In this document: positions 18,461 through 28,723 of the stretch, piece after piece
Layout: the number at the start of each line of letters is the position of its first letter
How positions within the stretch are numbered: the first letter of the stretch is position 1
Assembly (NCBI GenBank): GCA_028281235.1
Contig: JANQKG010000031.1
Location: 33,513-97,512 of the forward strand
DNA length: 64,000 bases
Source of the DNA: Afifellaceae bacterium
GTDB taxonomy: Bacteria; Pseudomonadota; Alphaproteobacteria; Rhizobiales; Afifellaceae
Reading direction: 5' to 3'
The notes under the pieces: generated by a model
Seen by the model: only the letters and a program-made list of their open reading frames with translations
What the model was told of the DNA's origin: nothing
Database searches by the model: none
Made by a program: the position numbers and the translations under genes

Positions 18461-19012
18461 TCATAGCGTGTCCGATCCGTTCTCTTGCGCAGCATTGGGT
18501 TGCGTCGGCGCCTTGATGAGCGCATCGCTCAACACCAGCTTGGCCTCCGCGATCGTCTCAACCGGCAACCACACATCGTCATCGCCCGCGCCATCGATCA
18601 GCCGTATGCCGGCGGTGCCGTCGCGCACGCCAAGGAGAACACCGCGGAAGCGCTTGCGGCCGTCGATGGCCTGCTCAGCCTCTATCTTTGCCTCGTAGCC
18701 CGCCCAGGTCTCAAAATCCTTGGCGCGCGTCAGCGGACGGTCGATGCCGGGAGATGATATTTCCAGATGATAGTCCCGGTTGATCGGATCGGCCACATCC
18801 ATGGCCGGCGAGATGTCGCGTGACAGCCGCTCGCAATCATCCACGCTCATCGTGCCGTCGGGCCGCTCCGCCATGATCTGAACGGTCATGCCGTTCAGTC
18901 CGGAGACCTTGACGCGCACCAACTCGAAGCCGAGATCGACGGCGATCGGCTCCACGATATGGGCGATACGGGCCTCCAGCCCGCTTTCACGCGTGACACG
19001 CGGCGTGGTCAT
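18461..19012 (-). CDS. rimP: Ribosome maturation factor RimP
   Basis: This 183-residue protein is needed for 30S maturation. It shows the RimP N-terminal alpha/beta domain ([20 protein letters not shown], 20-39; [10 protein letters not shown]) and the C-terminal SH3-like domain. It leads the rimP-nusA-ylxR-infB-rbfA-truB-rpsO-pnp series. A strong terminator for upstream minus-strand genes lies about 85 bases before its start, so its promoter should lie in 19013-19096, although I cannot point to clear -35/-10 boxes. Confidence 0.95.
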   Translation of the reverse strand: MTTPRVTRESGLEARIAHIVEPIAVDLGFELVRVKVSGLNGMTVQIMAERPDGTMSVDDCERLSRDISPAMDVADPINRDYHLEISSPGIDRPLTRAKDFETWAGYEAKIEAEQAIDGRKRFRGVLLGVRDGTAGIRLIDGAGDDDVWLPVETIAEAKLVLSDALIKAPTQPNAAQENGSDTL

Positions 19013-19096
19013 TAACCCTCGTTCGGTCCCGATCCTCGTCCCGACCCGCTCAAATGCTCCCCGCGGGCGGGTCCGCTCTCACTCCCCTCGACCAAC

Positions 19097-19127
19097 AAAA
19101 AAGAGCGGGCCCCGCGGGGACCCACTC
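19097..19127 (-). terminator. Strong intrinsic terminator upstream of rimP
   Basis: Positions 19103-19113 pair with 19117-19127 around a 3-base loop. Two positions (19106/19124 and 19110/19120) are C-A mismatches if read on the plus strand but G-U pairs in minus-strand RNA, and the minus-strand RNA continues into six U residues. Both points show it works on the minus strand. It would end the ihfB-lapA-lipoprotein transcript. The roughly 160 bases between that operon's last stop (19291) and the hairpin hold no gene I can identify. Confidence 0.85.
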
Positions 19128-19290
19128 TCGATTGAACTTCGAGATGTGTTCAGCCGATATAGTCCTCCGTCTGCGGCGATTCAAGCCATTTCAGGCGTCA
19201 GATGAGCACCTTGAAGGCCGTGGTCGCCACCGCGCCGGCAAGTTTCCTCCGGAACTCTGCCGCCTGCGGCCAAACGAAAAAGCCGAAAAA

Positions 19291-19812
19291 CTAAGCCGGC
19301 GGCGAAGCGTCTTCGGCCGTCGCGGGCGAGGCGGCGGAATCCGGCGCCGCATCAGGCGATTTACAGCGCCCGGCCTTTGTGCGCTTTGCCGCCTCCAGAC
19401 AGAGAATGTAATCGAAGCGCGCCGTGATCCGGCCGGTTGCCGCCTGGCGCGTCGCCTCATCGATCCGACCGGCCCCGCGCCAGCTATTCACAAAGCCGGC
19501 ATAGAGGTCGCGCCCGGGATCCTTCATGACCGCCCATTGGGCGGCAACCACTTCATTGTCGGGTGCTGCGGCGGAAAGCTCGTAGGCTTGTTCCAGCTTG
19601 GCGTTGGTCGCTTGGACGCTTTCGGCGTGGCGACCGAAGGGCTCGCCGGAGATGGCCACCAGCCCGAGCGCCTCGGACTTCAGCTCAACCGCCCGCTGAT
19701 GCGCTGCCGGATCGAAACTGTATGTCTTTTCCTTCGACGAGCGGCAAGCCGCACTTCCCGCCGCCACCGCCGCGACAAGGCCAAGCGTCAAGAACATACG
19801 CACGATACTCAT
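19291..19812 (-). CDS. Putative lipoprotein
   Basis: This protein of about 173 residues has a short positive N-terminus (MSIVR), a hydrophobic stretch and a lipobox ending in GSAAC, so it is probably lipid-anchored after cleavage at the Cys. The remainder is soluble and rich in Ala/Glu/Arg, with no domain I recognise. Upstream in-frame starts at 19827 (ATG) and 19839 (TTG, directly after the lapA-like stop) are possible. I prefer 19812 because it gives the most typical lipoprotein signal. It is the last gene of the sppA-ihfB-lapA run. Confidence 0.7.
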   Translation of the reverse strand: MSIVRMFLTLGLVAAVAAGSAACRSSKEKTYSFDPAAHQRAVELKSEALGLVAISGEPFGRHAESVQATNAKLEQAYELSAAAPDNEVVAAQWAVMKDPGRDLYAGFVNSWRGAGRIDEATRQAATGRITARFDYILCLEAAKRTKAGRCKSPDAAPDSAASPATAEDASPPA

Positions 19813-19839
19813 CGAAGATGCGCCCATGCCGTGCCGCAA

Positions 19840-20205
19840 CTAGCCCCCTTCAGGGCGCGGCAGGAAGCCGGCCGCCGGCTCCGGACGACTGCGCGCCGCT
19901 TCGCGCTCCGAGGTCTCGGCGCGCGCCTGCCACCGTGCCGTCTCCGATCGCTGCTCGCGCGCTCGTTTGCGATGCTTGCGCTGGCCGCGCCACGCCACCA
20001 GCCCGCCGATTATTGCGCCGGCGGCGAAGACCACAAAGCCGACCTGATAAAGCGCCAAATCGGCTTTCAGCACCGGATCGTCGGCGTCGAACGGATTAAG
20101 ATGAACGGTAACGGAATGATCGTTGGCGACCGCCAGAAGCACGACGACGATCAGCACCGGAAGCAGGATGATCCATTTCAGTATCGTACCCAGCCTGCCG
20201 ATCAA
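19840..20205 (-). CDS. LapA-domain (DUF1049) membrane protein
   Basis: This 121-residue protein has two transmembrane helices (about 9-27 and 50-69) separated by a short loop with [12 protein letters not shown], which is characteristic of the LapA/YciS family, then a cytoplasmic basic tail likely to form a coiled coil. Family members help lipopolysaccharide regulation in enterics. The role here is unknown. The only suitable start is a TTG at 20205 that overlaps the ihfB stop as TTGA. Confidence 0.8.
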   Translation of the reverse strand: MIGRLGTILKWIILLPVLIVVVLLAVANDHSVTVHLNPFDADDPVLKADLALYQVGFVVFAAGAIIGGLVAWRGQRKHRKRAREQRSETARWQARAETSEREAARSRPEPAAGFLPRPEGG

Positions 20206-20492
20206 ACTTGACCTCCGGCGTTCAGCCGTTCGCGCATGTCCTTGCCGGTCTTGAAGAACGGCACATATTTCTCAGAGACGACGACCTGCTCTCCGGTTCG
20301 CGGATTGCGGCCGATGCGCGCCGGTCGGTTCTTCACCGAAAAAGCGCCAAAACCGCGCAATTCGACCCTGTCGCGTCGCGCGAGCGCTGCGACGATCTCC
20401 TCAAGGATAGCGTTGACGATGTGCTCGACATCACGCTGGTAAAGATGCGGATTACGCTGCGCGATCCGCTCGATAAGTTCGGATTTTATCAC
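20202..20492 (-). CDS. ihfB: Integration host factor subunit beta
   Basis: This 96-residue DNA-bending protein of the HU/IHF family pairs with IhfA. It shows [20 protein letters not shown] at the N-terminus, [19 protein letters not shown] and the DNA-intercalating arm GRNPRTGE. The start is a GTG at 20492, giving the family N-terminus (VIKSEL) with a G-rich ribosome-binding site inside the short spacer after sppA. A frame open to 20534 adds residues foreign to the family. Confidence 0.95.
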   Translation of the reverse strand: MIKSELIERIAQRNPHLYQRDVEHIVNAILEEIVAALARRDRVELRGFGAFSVKNRPARIGRNPRTGEQVVVSEKYVPFFKTGKDMRERLNAGGQV

Positions 20493-20503
20493 CGCCGGCC
20501 CCC

Positions 20504-21457
20504 CTAGCGCCCACCGATCTCCGGAGCCTGCCAAACGGATAAAAGACCGTCAACTACAAGTCTTTGCGGCAAGATCGGAGCCGCGTCCGGGTTCAGCCCG
20601 AGAAGCCGCGCCAACACCCCCAGAGCATCCGTGGAAAAGACCGACGTGAACGCGTCGTCCTTCTCCCATTCCCGCGTCGGAAGGTCCTCCGAAACGCCCC
20701 TGTCGGCCGCCAGCCAGGCGCGTGCTTCTTCCGCTCCCCCGACCTCGTCGATCAGCTTGCGCTCCAACGCCTGGCGGCCGGTATAGATGCTGCCGTCGGA
20801 CAGTCGCTGCGCCTGGAAGCGCGCCATGTCGCGCCGCTCCGCCACGAGATCGACGAACCAGTCGAACGTGTCGTCCACCACGGATTTGATCATGGCCTCC
20901 GCCGCCGGGCTCAGATCCTCAAAGATCGAGGGCTCGCCCTTCAGCGGCGCACTTTTGATCTCCTCATATTCCGCGCCGACTTTGCGCAGCAATTCCTCAA
21001 AATGCGCGTATTGGAAGATGACGCCGATGGAGCCGGTGATTGCCGTTTCGCGGGCGACGATGCGGTCAGCGCCGATCGCCGCCATATAGGCCGCCGAAGC
21101 ACCGAGGCCATCAATGATCGCAACCACGGGTTTTTCTTCGCTTGCCGCGCGGATCGACCGGTAAAGCGCCTCGCCGCCACTCGCCGCGCCTCCACCGGAA
21201 TTGATATGCAGCAGGATCGCCTTGGCGCTATCTGCCTCCGCGGCTTCGTTGATGAGTTCCACCGCGTTGGGGCGCGTGGTGATGAAGCCATCAATCTTGA
21301 TCTCCGCAACCACTCCCTCGCCGTCGAGCGCTTCAATGTCCCAAACCGTCAGCGCAGCCCCGGCAATCGCCGCGAGGAGGATGATGATGGCCGACACACG
21401 CCAGAAGCTCGCGCGCCTCCTCAGGCGCCGGCGTTCTAAGATCGCTTCGGTATCCAT
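20504..21457 (-). CDS. sppA: Signal peptide peptidase SppA, short form
   Basis: This 317-residue membrane-bound serine protease degrades leftover signal peptides. One N-terminal helix (about 19-37) anchors a single ClpP-like S49 domain. The nucleophile is Ser121 in [12 protein letters not shown], and the lysine base is Lys168 or Lys173 in [13 protein letters not shown]. This is the short form with one S49 domain, as in Bacillus, rather than the doubled E. coli protein. I start at the ATG at 21457, which gives a short basic N-terminus before the helix. ihfB follows 11 bases downstream. Confidence 0.93.
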   Translation of the reverse strand: MDTEAILERRRLRRRASFWRVSAIIILLAAIAGAALTVWDIEALDGEGVVAEIKIDGFITTRPNAVELINEAAEADSAKAILLHINSGGGAASGGEALYRSIRAASEEKPVVAIIDGLGASAAYMAAIGADRIVARETAITGSIGVIFQYAHFEELLRKVGAEYEEIKSAPLKGEPSIFEDLSPAAEAMIKSVVDDTFDWFVDLVAERRDMARFQAQRLSDGSIYTGRQALERKLIDEVGGAEEARAWLAADRGVSEDLPTREWEKDDAFTSVFSTDALGVLARLLGLNPDAAPILPQRLVVDGLLSVWQAPEIGGR

Positions 21458-21577
21458 GGCTCGATTCTCCAAGTCCTCGCGCTCGCACTTAGGGCGCCGG
21501 GGGATCGCAAGCAAGCGCTGCGCAAGCCAGACCGGCCACAAGCGGCCGTCCTGGCCGGTACCCGGCCGGCTCTGCTA

Positions 21578-21677
21578 AGCATGATCCCGAAAAGTGGACA
21601 CCATCTTTTCGGATAAGATCATGCTCAAACAAAGAGATAGAGCCCCCATTCTGGCTCGATCAGAATGGAGAGGCTCT
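21578..21677. repeat. Dispersed palindromic repeat, GAGCATGATC family, copy 2
   Basis: Arms AGCATGATC (21578-21586) and GATCATGCTC (21617-21626) are followed by a second hairpin, CCATTCTG (21646-21653) with CAGAATGG (21661-21668), and an outer AGAGCC/GGCTCT pair. The same two-hairpin order recurs at 59118. This copy lies in the 231-base divergent spacer between sppA and mutS and ends about 11 bases before the mutS ATG, so it must be within the mutS leader. Confidence 0.85.
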
Positions 21678-21688
21678 AGCTTCCGCTT

Positions 21689-24600
21689 ATGAACAAGAGC
21701 AAGCCGCCTAACCACAAGCCGCAAGACGGCGATTCTCCGTCCGGCCGCGTCACGCCGATGATGGAGCAATATATCGAAATCCGCGCGGCCAATCCCGATT
21801 GCCTGCTCTTCTACCGCATGGGCGACTTTTACGAGCTGTTCTTCGGCGATGCGATCACCGCATCGCGCACGCTGGGCATCGCGCTGACCAAACGCGGCAA
21901 GCATTTGGGTGAGGACATCCCCATGTGTGGCGTGCCGGTGCACGCAGCCGACGATTATCTGCAGAAGCTGATCGCCGCCGGCCACCGTGTCGCTGTCTGC
22001 GAGCAGACGGAGGACCCAAAGGACGCCAGAAAACGCGGCTCCAAGGCGGTTGTCCGCCGTGCGGTGACACGTCTGGTGACGCCGGGCACGATCACCGAGG
22101 ATCGGCTTCTGGAATCCGGCCGCCACAATTATCTGGCGGCGCTGACGCGGATCGCCGGCAGCGACGGCGCCGATTGTCACGCGCTCGCCTGGACCGACAT
22201 TTCAACGGGGACGTTCCGCATGGCGGAATGCGGACCCGGCGGCCTGGGGCCCCTCCTGGCGCGCATTGAGCCGCGTGAAGTGCTGGTCGCCGAAAGGCTC
22301 GCTGAAGACGATCTGATCGTAAGCGCTCTCAGCATGGTCGACGCGGCGCTGACGCCGCTTCCCGCATCGTTCTTCGATGCCGGCGAGGCGGAGGCGCGCC
22401 TGGCAGGCCTCTTCGGCGTCAAGACGATGGATTCGTTCGGCAGCTTCTCCCGCGCGGAGCTTTCCGCAGGTGCCGCGCTCATCGCCTATATCGACAAGAC
22501 GCAGATCACAAAGCGCCCGCCGATTGAGCCGCCGCGGCGGCAAAGCGATGCCGACGGCATGCGCATCGACAGCGCGACACGCGGCAATCTTGAGCTCTTC
22601 CGCACGCTTTCCGGCGCCCGACAGGGAAGCCTGATCGCCACCATCGACCGGACGCGTACGGCCGCCGGCTCGCGCCTCCTCACCGAACGCCTGGCGAGCC
22701 CGCTGACGGACCCAACGAAAATCTCCGAGCGGCTGGACCTCGTCGAGTATTTCGTGGACCGCGCCGCGCTTCGCGCGGAAATTCGCTCCGTCCTCTCCAC
22801 CGTGCCCGACATGCTGCGCGCCCTGGCGCGACTTGGGCTGGAGCGCGGCGGACCGCGCGACCTCGACATGATCCGCGCCGGCGCAGACGCATCGCGCAGC
22901 ATCTGCCGGACGCTCCGTGACCACGATGATGGGGCGGCGCCTGCGACCGACGGCATGTCAAAGCCCCGCCCATTGCCGACAGATACGCTCGCCGCCCGCC
23001 TGAACGACGTTCCGCCAACCCTCGAAGAGACCCTCAGCGCAGCGCTCGCCGATTCGCTGCCGCTTCTGAAGCGCGACGGCGGCTTCGTGCGGGGCGGCTA
23101 CCATGCGGGGCTCGATGAGGCGCGTGCGCTTCGCGACGAAAGCCGCCAGGTGATCGCCGGCCTGCAGGCGCGCTACGCCGAAGAAACCGGCATTCGCTCA
23201 CTCAAGGTGCGGCACAACAATGTGCTCGGCTATTTCGTCGAGGTGACGGCGGCGCAGGCGCCGAGCCTTAAGACGGACGGCCGCGAGGCGACGTTCATCC
23301 ACCGCCAGACCATGGCCAACGCCATGCGCTTCACGACATCTGAGTTGGGCGAACTGGAGCAGCGGATTGCCAGCGCCGCCGACCGTGCGCTCGCGATCGA
23401 GCTGGAAATCTTCGACGAGCTGGTGCTGAAGGTTGCGGACGAAGAGGCCGCCATACGCGCCGCTGCAGAGGCGCTCGCCGCGCTCGATGTTGCGACAGCG
23501 CTTGCTGAGTTGGCGGTGGCGGAGCGCTACGTGCGGCCGAAGGTAGACGGCAGCCTGGCGTTTGATGTGAAGGGCGGGCGGCATCCTGTCGTCGAATTGG
23601 CGTTGAAGAGCGAAGGCGAGAGCTTCGTCGGCAACGATTGCGGCCTCGGGCCGAGCGACTCCGACAGCCGAAGGTCAGGAGAGAGGGACAGAATGGCCAC
23701 GGCAGCCGCCCCTCCTCTCCCCAATGGGGAGAGGTCGGATCGCGACAGCGATCCGGGTGAGGGGGACTTTCTGAACGCCCAGCCCCCTCACCCGGCTGCT
23801 GCGCAGCCACCCTCTCCCGACCGAAGTCGGGTGTTCCCGACTTCGGCACCAACGAGTAGCAACCCGGAAACATCCGGGTTGCGGGGAGAGGGAAGCAGCC
23901 GTGCCGGCTTCGATGTCCGAAACGGAATCGCGAGGCGGGGAACGATTTTAAACGACGCAGGCCGCATCTGGCTGCTCACCGGGCCGAACATGGCCGGCAA
24001 GTCGACGTTTTTGCGCCAGAACGCGCTGATCGCCATCCTCGCGCAGGCCGGCGCCTTTGTGCCGGCACGCTCTGCGCATATCGGCGTGGTCGACGCCTTG
24101 TTCTCACGCGTCGGCGCCGCCGACGATCTGGCGCGCGGCCGCTCCACCTTCATGGTGGAGATGGTGGAGACCGCCGCGATCCTCAATCAGGCCGGCCCGC
24201 GATCGCTGGTGATCCTCGATGAGATCGGTCGCGGCACCGCGACCTTTGACGGCCTCTCCATCGCCTGGGCGGTGATTGAGCATCTGCACGAATCAAACCG
24301 CGCACGCGCCCTGTTCGCCACGCATTACCATGAGCTGACCGCGCTGGCGTCACGATTGCCGCGGCTCGTCAACGCCACGATGAAAGTGAAAGAGTGGAAA
24401 GGCGACGTGGTGTTCCTCCACGAGGTCGCTCCCGGTGCCGCCGATCGCTCCTATGGCATACAGGTGGCGAAGCTCGCCGGCCTGCCCGGCGCTGTGACAG
24501 GCCGCGCCAAGACGGTGCTCGATATGCTGGAGAAGGGCGAGCGCGGGCGGCCCGTGCCGATCGTTGACGATCTGCCGCTCTTCTCCGTCACCAAACGCGA

Positions 24601-24730
24601 AGCCGATGAGGCAAGGGAGCACCCGGCGCTGATGGCGCTTGCGGCGATGAACCCCGATGACATGTCGCCCAAGGAGGCGCTGGAGCGGCTCTATGAACTC
24701 AAGCGCTTGGAGAAAAAGGACGACGAATAA
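21689..24730 (+). CDS. mutS: DNA mismatch repair protein MutS with an in-frame repeat-derived insertion
   Basis: This 1013-residue mismatch-recognition ATPase has its mismatch-binding motif in [11 protein letters not shown] (about 40-50), connector, lever and clamp regions, Walker A GPNMAGKS (about 765) and Walker [10 protein letters not shown] (about 840). Rhizobial MutS is usually about 880-910 residues. The excess of about 100 residues is a Pro/Ser/Gly/Arg-rich stretch at roughly 651-755, between the conserved FVGNDC block and [16 protein letters not shown], and it is encoded by the palindromic repeat at 23708-23891. Sequence on both sides is normal and the frame is open, so the protein is probably made. 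Its activity is untested. Confidence 0.95.
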   Translation: MNKSKPPNHKPQDGDSPSGRVTPMMEQYIEIRAANPDCLLFYRMGDFYELFFGDAITASRTLGIALTKRGKHLGEDIPMCGVPVHAADDYLQKLIAAGHRVAVCEQTEDPKDARKRGSKAVVRRAVTRLVTPGTITEDRLLESGRHNYLAALTRIAGSDGADCHALAWTDISTGTFRMAECGPGGLGPLLARIEPREVLVAERLAEDDLIVSALSMVDAALTPLPASFFDAGEAEARLAGLFGVKTMDSFGSFSRAELSAGAALIAYIDKTQITKRPPIEPPRRQSDADGMRIDSATRGNLELFRTLSGARQGSLIATIDRTRTAAGSRLLTERLASPLTDPTKISERLDLVEYFVDRAALRAEIRSVLSTVPDMLRALARLGLERGGPRDLDMIRAGADASRSICRTLRDHDDGAAPATDGMSKPRPLPTDTLAARLNDVPPTLEETLSAALADSLPLLKRDGGFVRGGYHAGLDEARALRDESRQVIAGLQARYAEETGIRSLKVRHNNVLGYFVEVTAAQAPSLKTDGREATFIHRQTMANAMRFTTSELGELEQRIASAADRALAIELEIFDELVLKVADEEAAIRAAAEALAALDVATALAELAVAERYVRPKVDGSLAFDVKGGRHPVVELALKSEGESFVGNDCGLGPSDSDSRRSGERDRMATAAAPPLPNGERSDRDSDPGEGDFLNAQPPHPAAAQPPSPDRSRVFPTSAPTSSNPETSGLRGEGSSRAGFDVRNGIARRGTILNDAGRIWLLTGPNMAGKSTFLRQNALIAILAQAGAFVPARSAHIGVVDALFSRVGAADDLARGRSTFMVEMVETAAILNQAGPRSLVILDEIGRGTATFDGLSIAWAVIEHLHESNRARALFATHYHELTALASRLPRLVNATMKVKEWKGDVVFLHEVAPGAADRSYGIQVAKLAGLPGAVTGRAKTVLDMLEKGERGRPVPIVDDLPLFSVTKREADEAREHPALMALAAMNPDDMSPKEALERLYELKRLEKKDDE
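23708..23891. repeat. Palindromic repeat (CTCTCCCC...GGGGAGAGG type) inside mutS
   Basis: The sequence has CTCCCCAATGGGGAG, then GGATCGC/GCGATCC, then GGGTGAGGGGG matched by a distal CCCCCTCACCC, then further small dyads (CCGAAGTCGG / CCGACTTCGG; CAACCCGG / CCGGGTTG) closing with GGGGAGAGG. It is built from the same modules as repeats at 46143, 47524, 53447 and 56930. Here it is translated as PLPNGERS and following residues, without a stop. Confidence 0.85.
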
Positions 24731-24854
24731 CGAGCGAGCCCGTGCCGCCGACCACCTCGCTTCTACGTGATCGGCCGCGCTGATCCACTGGCACGCTCCC
24801 CGCGTAACAGCAGCTGAATACAACGCGCCTCCTGCGAACTGAGCTCCAACCCCA

Positions 24855-25232
24855 ATGCCCCTGCTCACCATCGTCCCAGTCTACGCCGCGGCTCTCGCTC
24901 TCATGTATGTCGCGCTGTCGGCCGTGGTCATTCGCACCCGGCGTCACGCCGGCGTCGCGCTTGGCTTCGGCAGCGACGAGACATTGCAGCGGCGCATTCG
25001 CATGCACGAAAATTTCGCCGAATACGTGCCGCTGACACTCCTATTGCTCGCTCTGGCCGAGTTAGGGGGAGCCACACCCGTCAGCCTCCACATCCTCGGC
25101 GTCACGCTTATTGCCGGGCGTTTGCTGCATGCCTGGGGCATTTCGCAGGCCGCCGGCCACCTGCGCGTCGCGGGAATGGCGGCGACTCTGACGGCGCTAA
25201 GCCTGACCGCACTCCTTCTTCTGGTCAGGTGA
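24855..25232 (+). CDS. MAPEG-family membrane protein
   Basis: This 125-residue integral membrane protein has four hydrophobic helices. The conserved MAPEG block is present between helices 1 and 2: RRIRMHENFAEYVPLTLLLL (about 50-69). MAPEG proteins include membrane glutathione transferases and relatives of unknown substrate. I cannot tell which this is. It lies between mutS and a fatty acid desaturase on the same strand, with about 100 bases on each side. Confidence 0.88.
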   Translation: MPLLTIVPVYAAALALMYVALSAVVIRTRRHAGVALGFGSDETLQRRIRMHENFAEYVPLTLLLLALAELGGATPVSLHILGVTLIAGRLLHAWGISQAAGHLRVAGMAATLTALSLTALLLLVR

Positions 25233-25328
25233 ACACCAATGCGCTGCACGTCCCAGGTGTCTGGCATGTGACAATCGAAACGCGGTAGACACGGAGGCGA
25301 CCGATCCGAGGAGAGGAGAGCGACCGGC

Positions 25329-26522
25329 ATGTCGCAGCGGCCCCCCGACGTCACTTGCCCCAATTATGGCCCCGATGGTGACGGCCATCACGACGACATC
25401 ATGTACCCGTCGGCCATTCCTTTCGTGCTGGTGCACCTCGCGTGCTTCGCCGTGTTCTGGAGCGGCGTGACATGGCAGGCCGTCGCGCTTGGCATCGGCC
25501 TTTATTGGCTGCGCATCTTCGCCATCGGCGCCGGCTACCACCGCTACTTCTCACACCGCGCCTATTCCACAAGCCGCGCCTTCCAGTTCGTGCTGGCGGT
25601 CCTGTCGCAAAGCACGTCGCAGAAGAGTGTGCTGTGGTGGGCGGCCAAGCACCGCCACCACCACCTCCATTCCGACACGGAGCGCGACGTGCACTCGCCG
25701 CGCCGCCACGGCTTCATCTACAGCCATCTCGGCTGGATCTTCTCGCGCCGTCACGACAAGGCCGACCTCAACAAGGTGGCCGATTTCGCGCGCTACCCGG
25801 AGCTGATGTGGCTGCATCGCTACGAGCAGGTTCCGGCCTTGGTCCTCGCCGTTCTGTGTTTTCTCATCGCCGGATGGCCGGGGCTCGTCGTCGGCTTTTT
25901 CTGGAGCACGGTGCTCGTCTATCACGGCACGTTCGCCATCAACTCACTGGCGCATGTGAGCGGTTCCAAGCGCTACGTCACCGGCGATGATTCCTGCAAC
26001 AATTGGCTTCTGGCGATCATCACGATGGGCGAAGGCTGGCACAACAACCACCACGCCTATCAAAGCAGCGTGCGCCAGGGCTTTCGCTGGTGGGAGTTTG
26101 ACCCGACCTTCTACATTCTGCGGGCCCTTTCCTGGGTCGGCCTGGTCTGGGACTTGAAGACGCCGCCGGAAGCCGTGCTGCGCAACGATCAGCGCCTCGG
26201 CTCGCGTGTCATCAACCGCGCAGCCGAAGACCTCGTCGCACATTTCAACTCCGAACGCATCGCCCAGGCGATCGCCACGGCGCTGCATGCGGCGGAGCTG
26301 TCAGCCCTGCAGGAGAAGCTTACCCGCGCACGCAGCAGCGCAACGGACGTGCTGGCATCGTGGCATCTGCCGCATTTGCCGAGCCGCGAGGAGATTCTCA
26401 CCGAAGCGCGCGCCATGTTCGCCAAGACCCGCTCGCTCGACGAGATCGTCGACCGCGCCTATGCGATGCTCCTGGCTTCGGTGAGCGCCAAGCTCGCCGC
26501 GCCGATCAAGCCGCAACCCTGA
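25329..26522 (+). CDS. Acyl-CoA/acyl-lipid desaturase (delta-9 type)
   Basis: This 397-residue membrane di-iron desaturase probably introduces a cis double bond into saturated acyl chains using O2. The three His boxes are present: HRYFSH (about 72-77), HRHHH (about 109-113) and HNNHH (about 240-244). Transmembrane segments lie before box 1 and between boxes 2 and 3. The C-terminal 110 residues (about 285-397) are a soluble, helix-rich extension beyond the core. A purine-rich ribosome-binding site (GAGGAGAGGAGAG) precedes the ATG. It supplements the FabA/FabB route to unsaturated lipids. Confidence 0.93.
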   Translation: MSQRPPDVTCPNYGPDGDGHHDDIMYPSAIPFVLVHLACFAVFWSGVTWQAVALGIGLYWLRIFAIGAGYHRYFSHRAYSTSRAFQFVLAVLSQSTSQKSVLWWAAKHRHHHLHSDTERDVHSPRRHGFIYSHLGWIFSRRHDKADLNKVADFARYPELMWLHRYEQVPALVLAVLCFLIAGWPGLVVGFFWSTVLVYHGTFAINSLAHVSGSKRYVTGDDSCNNWLLAIITMGEGWHNNHHAYQSSVRQGFRWWEFDPTFYILRALSWVGLVWDLKTPPEAVLRNDQRLGSRVINRAAEDLVAHFNSERIAQAIATALHAAELSALQEKLTRARSSATDVLASWHLPHLPSREEILTEARAMFAKTRSLDEIVDRAYAMLLASVSAKLAAPIKPQP

Positions 26523-26675
26523 GAGGATGAATCGGCACAACCGGCAGAGGAATCGCGTGTCTTTCCTTGCAGTTAGCCGCTATCTGACGGGCCGTCGAAG
26601 GGTCGCACATCGAGGGCGTGCATCCGCGCCCCGGCTCTGGTAAAGCACGCGACCCATGCGTTGGTTGGCATCGCA

Positions 26676-28616
26676 ATGGCCATGAACTCCACCGCCGCGG
26701 ACGACGCGTCCAACGGCGGACCGAACGGTGCAAGCGAGGCCAAGCATCCTGGCCTCTACATGCTTGCGCTGGGCTCGCTCGGCGTCGTCTTCGGCGACAT
26801 CGGCACAAGCCCGCTTTATGCGTTCCGCATCGCCGCCTCTACCGCGGTGGGCCCTGACGGCAATTATGACCGTGCCACCATCCTTGGCGTGCTGTCGCTC
26901 ATTCTGTGGGCGCTGACGCTCATCGTCAGCATCAAATACGTCATGATCCTGATGCGCGCCGACAATAAGGGCGAAGGCGGCACGCTTTCGCTCATGGCGT
27001 TGGCGCAGCGCGCGGTGCGGCGGCGCGGCATGAACAAGGCCACGCGATGGATGACCGTCCTGGGCATGCTCGGCGCCGCCCTGTTCTACGCCGATGCGAC
27101 GATCACGCCGGCGATCTCCGTCCTGGCGGCGGTGGAAGGCATCACCGTTCGCGCGCCGCAATTCCAGCCGGCCGTCGTGCCGATCGCTTTGGTCATCCTT
27201 GTTGCGCTTTTTGCTTTCCAGCGCACCGGCACGCAGCGTGTGTCCGCCTTCTTCGGCCCGATCACGGCGCTGTGGTTCCTCGTCCTGGCGGTCGCCGGCA
27301 TCGGCGGCATCGCGCACGATCCGACGGTGCTCTTCGCCATCAGCCCGCATTACGCCATCAACTTCCTGGCGACCCATAAGCTGATCGGCTTCATCACTTT
27401 GGGCGCGGTGTTTCTCGCCGTCACCGGCACGGAAGCGCTTTACGCCGACCTCGGCCATTTCGGCCGCCGCCCCATGTGGCTTGCCTGGTTCGCCGTCGTC
27501 TTCCCCTGCCTGATCATCAATTATCTCGGCCAGGCGGCGCTGGTGCTGAGCAATCCTGCGGCCGCGGAGAACCCGTTCTTCCTGCTCTTCCCCGAATGGG
27601 CGATCTTCCCGGTCGTGGCGCTGGCGACCTGTGCGACGGTGATCGCCAGCCAAGCGGTGATCACGGGCGCCTATTCGCTTGCCCGTCAGGCGATCCAGCT
27701 CGGCCTCCTGCCGCGCATGCGCATTCTTTTCACGTCGGAGACGACGACGGGCCAGATATACATCCCGCGCATCAACTGGCTGCTCTTCACCGCCGTGGTC
27801 GTGCTGACGCTCCTGTTTGGAAGCTCCGCCAAGCTCGCCTTCGCCTACGGCATCGCCGTCAGCGCCGCCATGGTCGTCGATTCCATCCTCGCCTTCATCG
27901 TGCTGAGATATATGTGGCGCTGGCCGGTGGCGGCCTGTGCCGCCACGATCGGCCCGTTCCTCTTCATTGAGCTCAACTTCGTCGCCGCCAACAGCGTCAA
28001 GCTCGTCAGCGGCGGCTGGGTGCCGATCTTGCTCGCGGCCGTGTTGATGACCGCCATGCTCACCTGGCGGCGCGGCACCGCGATCCTGTCTGAAAAAGCC
28101 GTGCGGCAGGAGGTCTCCCTGGGCGATCTGGTGACCCGGCTCGACGCCAAGCCACCCAACCGCGTGCCCGGCACGGCGGTGTTTTTGACCGGCGACCCGG
28201 ACGGCGCCCCCACCGCCCTCCTCCACAATCTGAAGCACAACAAGATCATCCACGAGCGCAATGTCATCCTCACCATCCGAACGGAAGGCACGCCACGCGT
28301 CCCGCCCGACGATCGGGTGACCATCGAGGAGCTGTCGCCGACCTTCCAGCGCGTCGCCATGACCTACGGCTACATGGAATCGCCCAATGTGCTGAAAGGC
28401 ATCGCCCTGTGCCGCAAGCAGGGGCTCACCTTCGACATCATGTCGACATCGTTCTTCCTGTCGCGCCGCAGTCTGAAAGCCTCCATGCATTCCGGCATGC
28501 CGATCTGGCAGGACAAGCTGTTCATTGCGCTTGCGAGCTCGGCCGATTCCGCCACCGATTATTTCCACATCCCGGCGGAGCGCGTCGTGGAGATCGGCGC
28601 GCAGATCACCATCTGA
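26676..28616 (+). CDS. kup: Kup-type potassium uptake transporter
   Basis: This protein of about 646 residues is probably an H+/K+ symporter of the inner membrane. After an N-terminal Kup signature ([17 protein letters not shown]) it has about 12 transmembrane segments to residue 455 or so, then a cytoplasmic C-terminal domain. The length is normal for the family. The ATG at 26676 is chosen. A TTG 15 bases upstream and an ATG 6 bases downstream are in frame. An antiporter for K+ follows on the same strand, so the pair probably handles potassium influx and efflux. Confidence 0.95.
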   Translation: MAMNSTAADDASNGGPNGASEAKHPGLYMLALGSLGVVFGDIGTSPLYAFRIAASTAVGPDGNYDRATILGVLSLILWALTLIVSIKYVMILMRADNKGEGGTLSLMALAQRAVRRRGMNKATRWMTVLGMLGAALFYADATITPAISVLAAVEGITVRAPQFQPAVVPIALVILVALFAFQRTGTQRVSAFFGPITALWFLVLAVAGIGGIAHDPTVLFAISPHYAINFLATHKLIGFITLGAVFLAVTGTEALYADLGHFGRRPMWLAWFAVVFPCLIINYLGQAALVLSNPAAAENPFFLLFPEWAIFPVVALATCATVIASQAVITGAYSLARQAIQLGLLPRMRILFTSETTTGQIYIPRINWLLFTAVVVLTLLFGSSAKLAFAYGIAVSAAMVVDSILAFIVLRYMWRWPVAACAATIGPFLFIELNFVAANSVKLVSGGWVPILLAAVLMTAMLTWRRGTAILSEKAVRQEVSLGDLVTRLDAKPPNRVPGTAVFLTGDPDGAPTALLHNLKHNKIIHERNVILTIRTEGTPRVPPDDRVTIEELSPTFQRVAMTYGYMESPNVLKGIALCRKQGLTFDIMSTSFFLSRRSLKASMHSGMPIWQDKLFIALASSADSATDYFHIPAERVVEIGAQITI

Positions 28617-28723
28617 GACCGGCCGGCTCGACAGATGCCTGCATGGCAGGTACGCGACGACGGTGCTGGACCGCATCTTGCATCAGCCCCTATTGAAGAT
28701 CGGTCCTGACCGAAGGCGGCGGC

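Noticed and set aside
19225..19270. Possible signal recognition particle RNA
   Set aside because: The minus-strand segment GAGTTCCGGAGGAAACTT recalls the SRP tetraloop region, but the asymmetric loop bases that define it are missing and no long pairing closes it.
23640..23955. mutS as a frameshifted or split pseudogene
   Set aside because: The frame is continuous through the repeat and both flanks are conserved, so I treat it as an intact gene with an insertion.
26580..28676. Long minus-strand open frame (698 codons) opposite kup
   Set aside because: Its Arg/His/Asp/Gly-rich composition is that of an antisense shadow. kup on the plus strand has the complete transporter signature.
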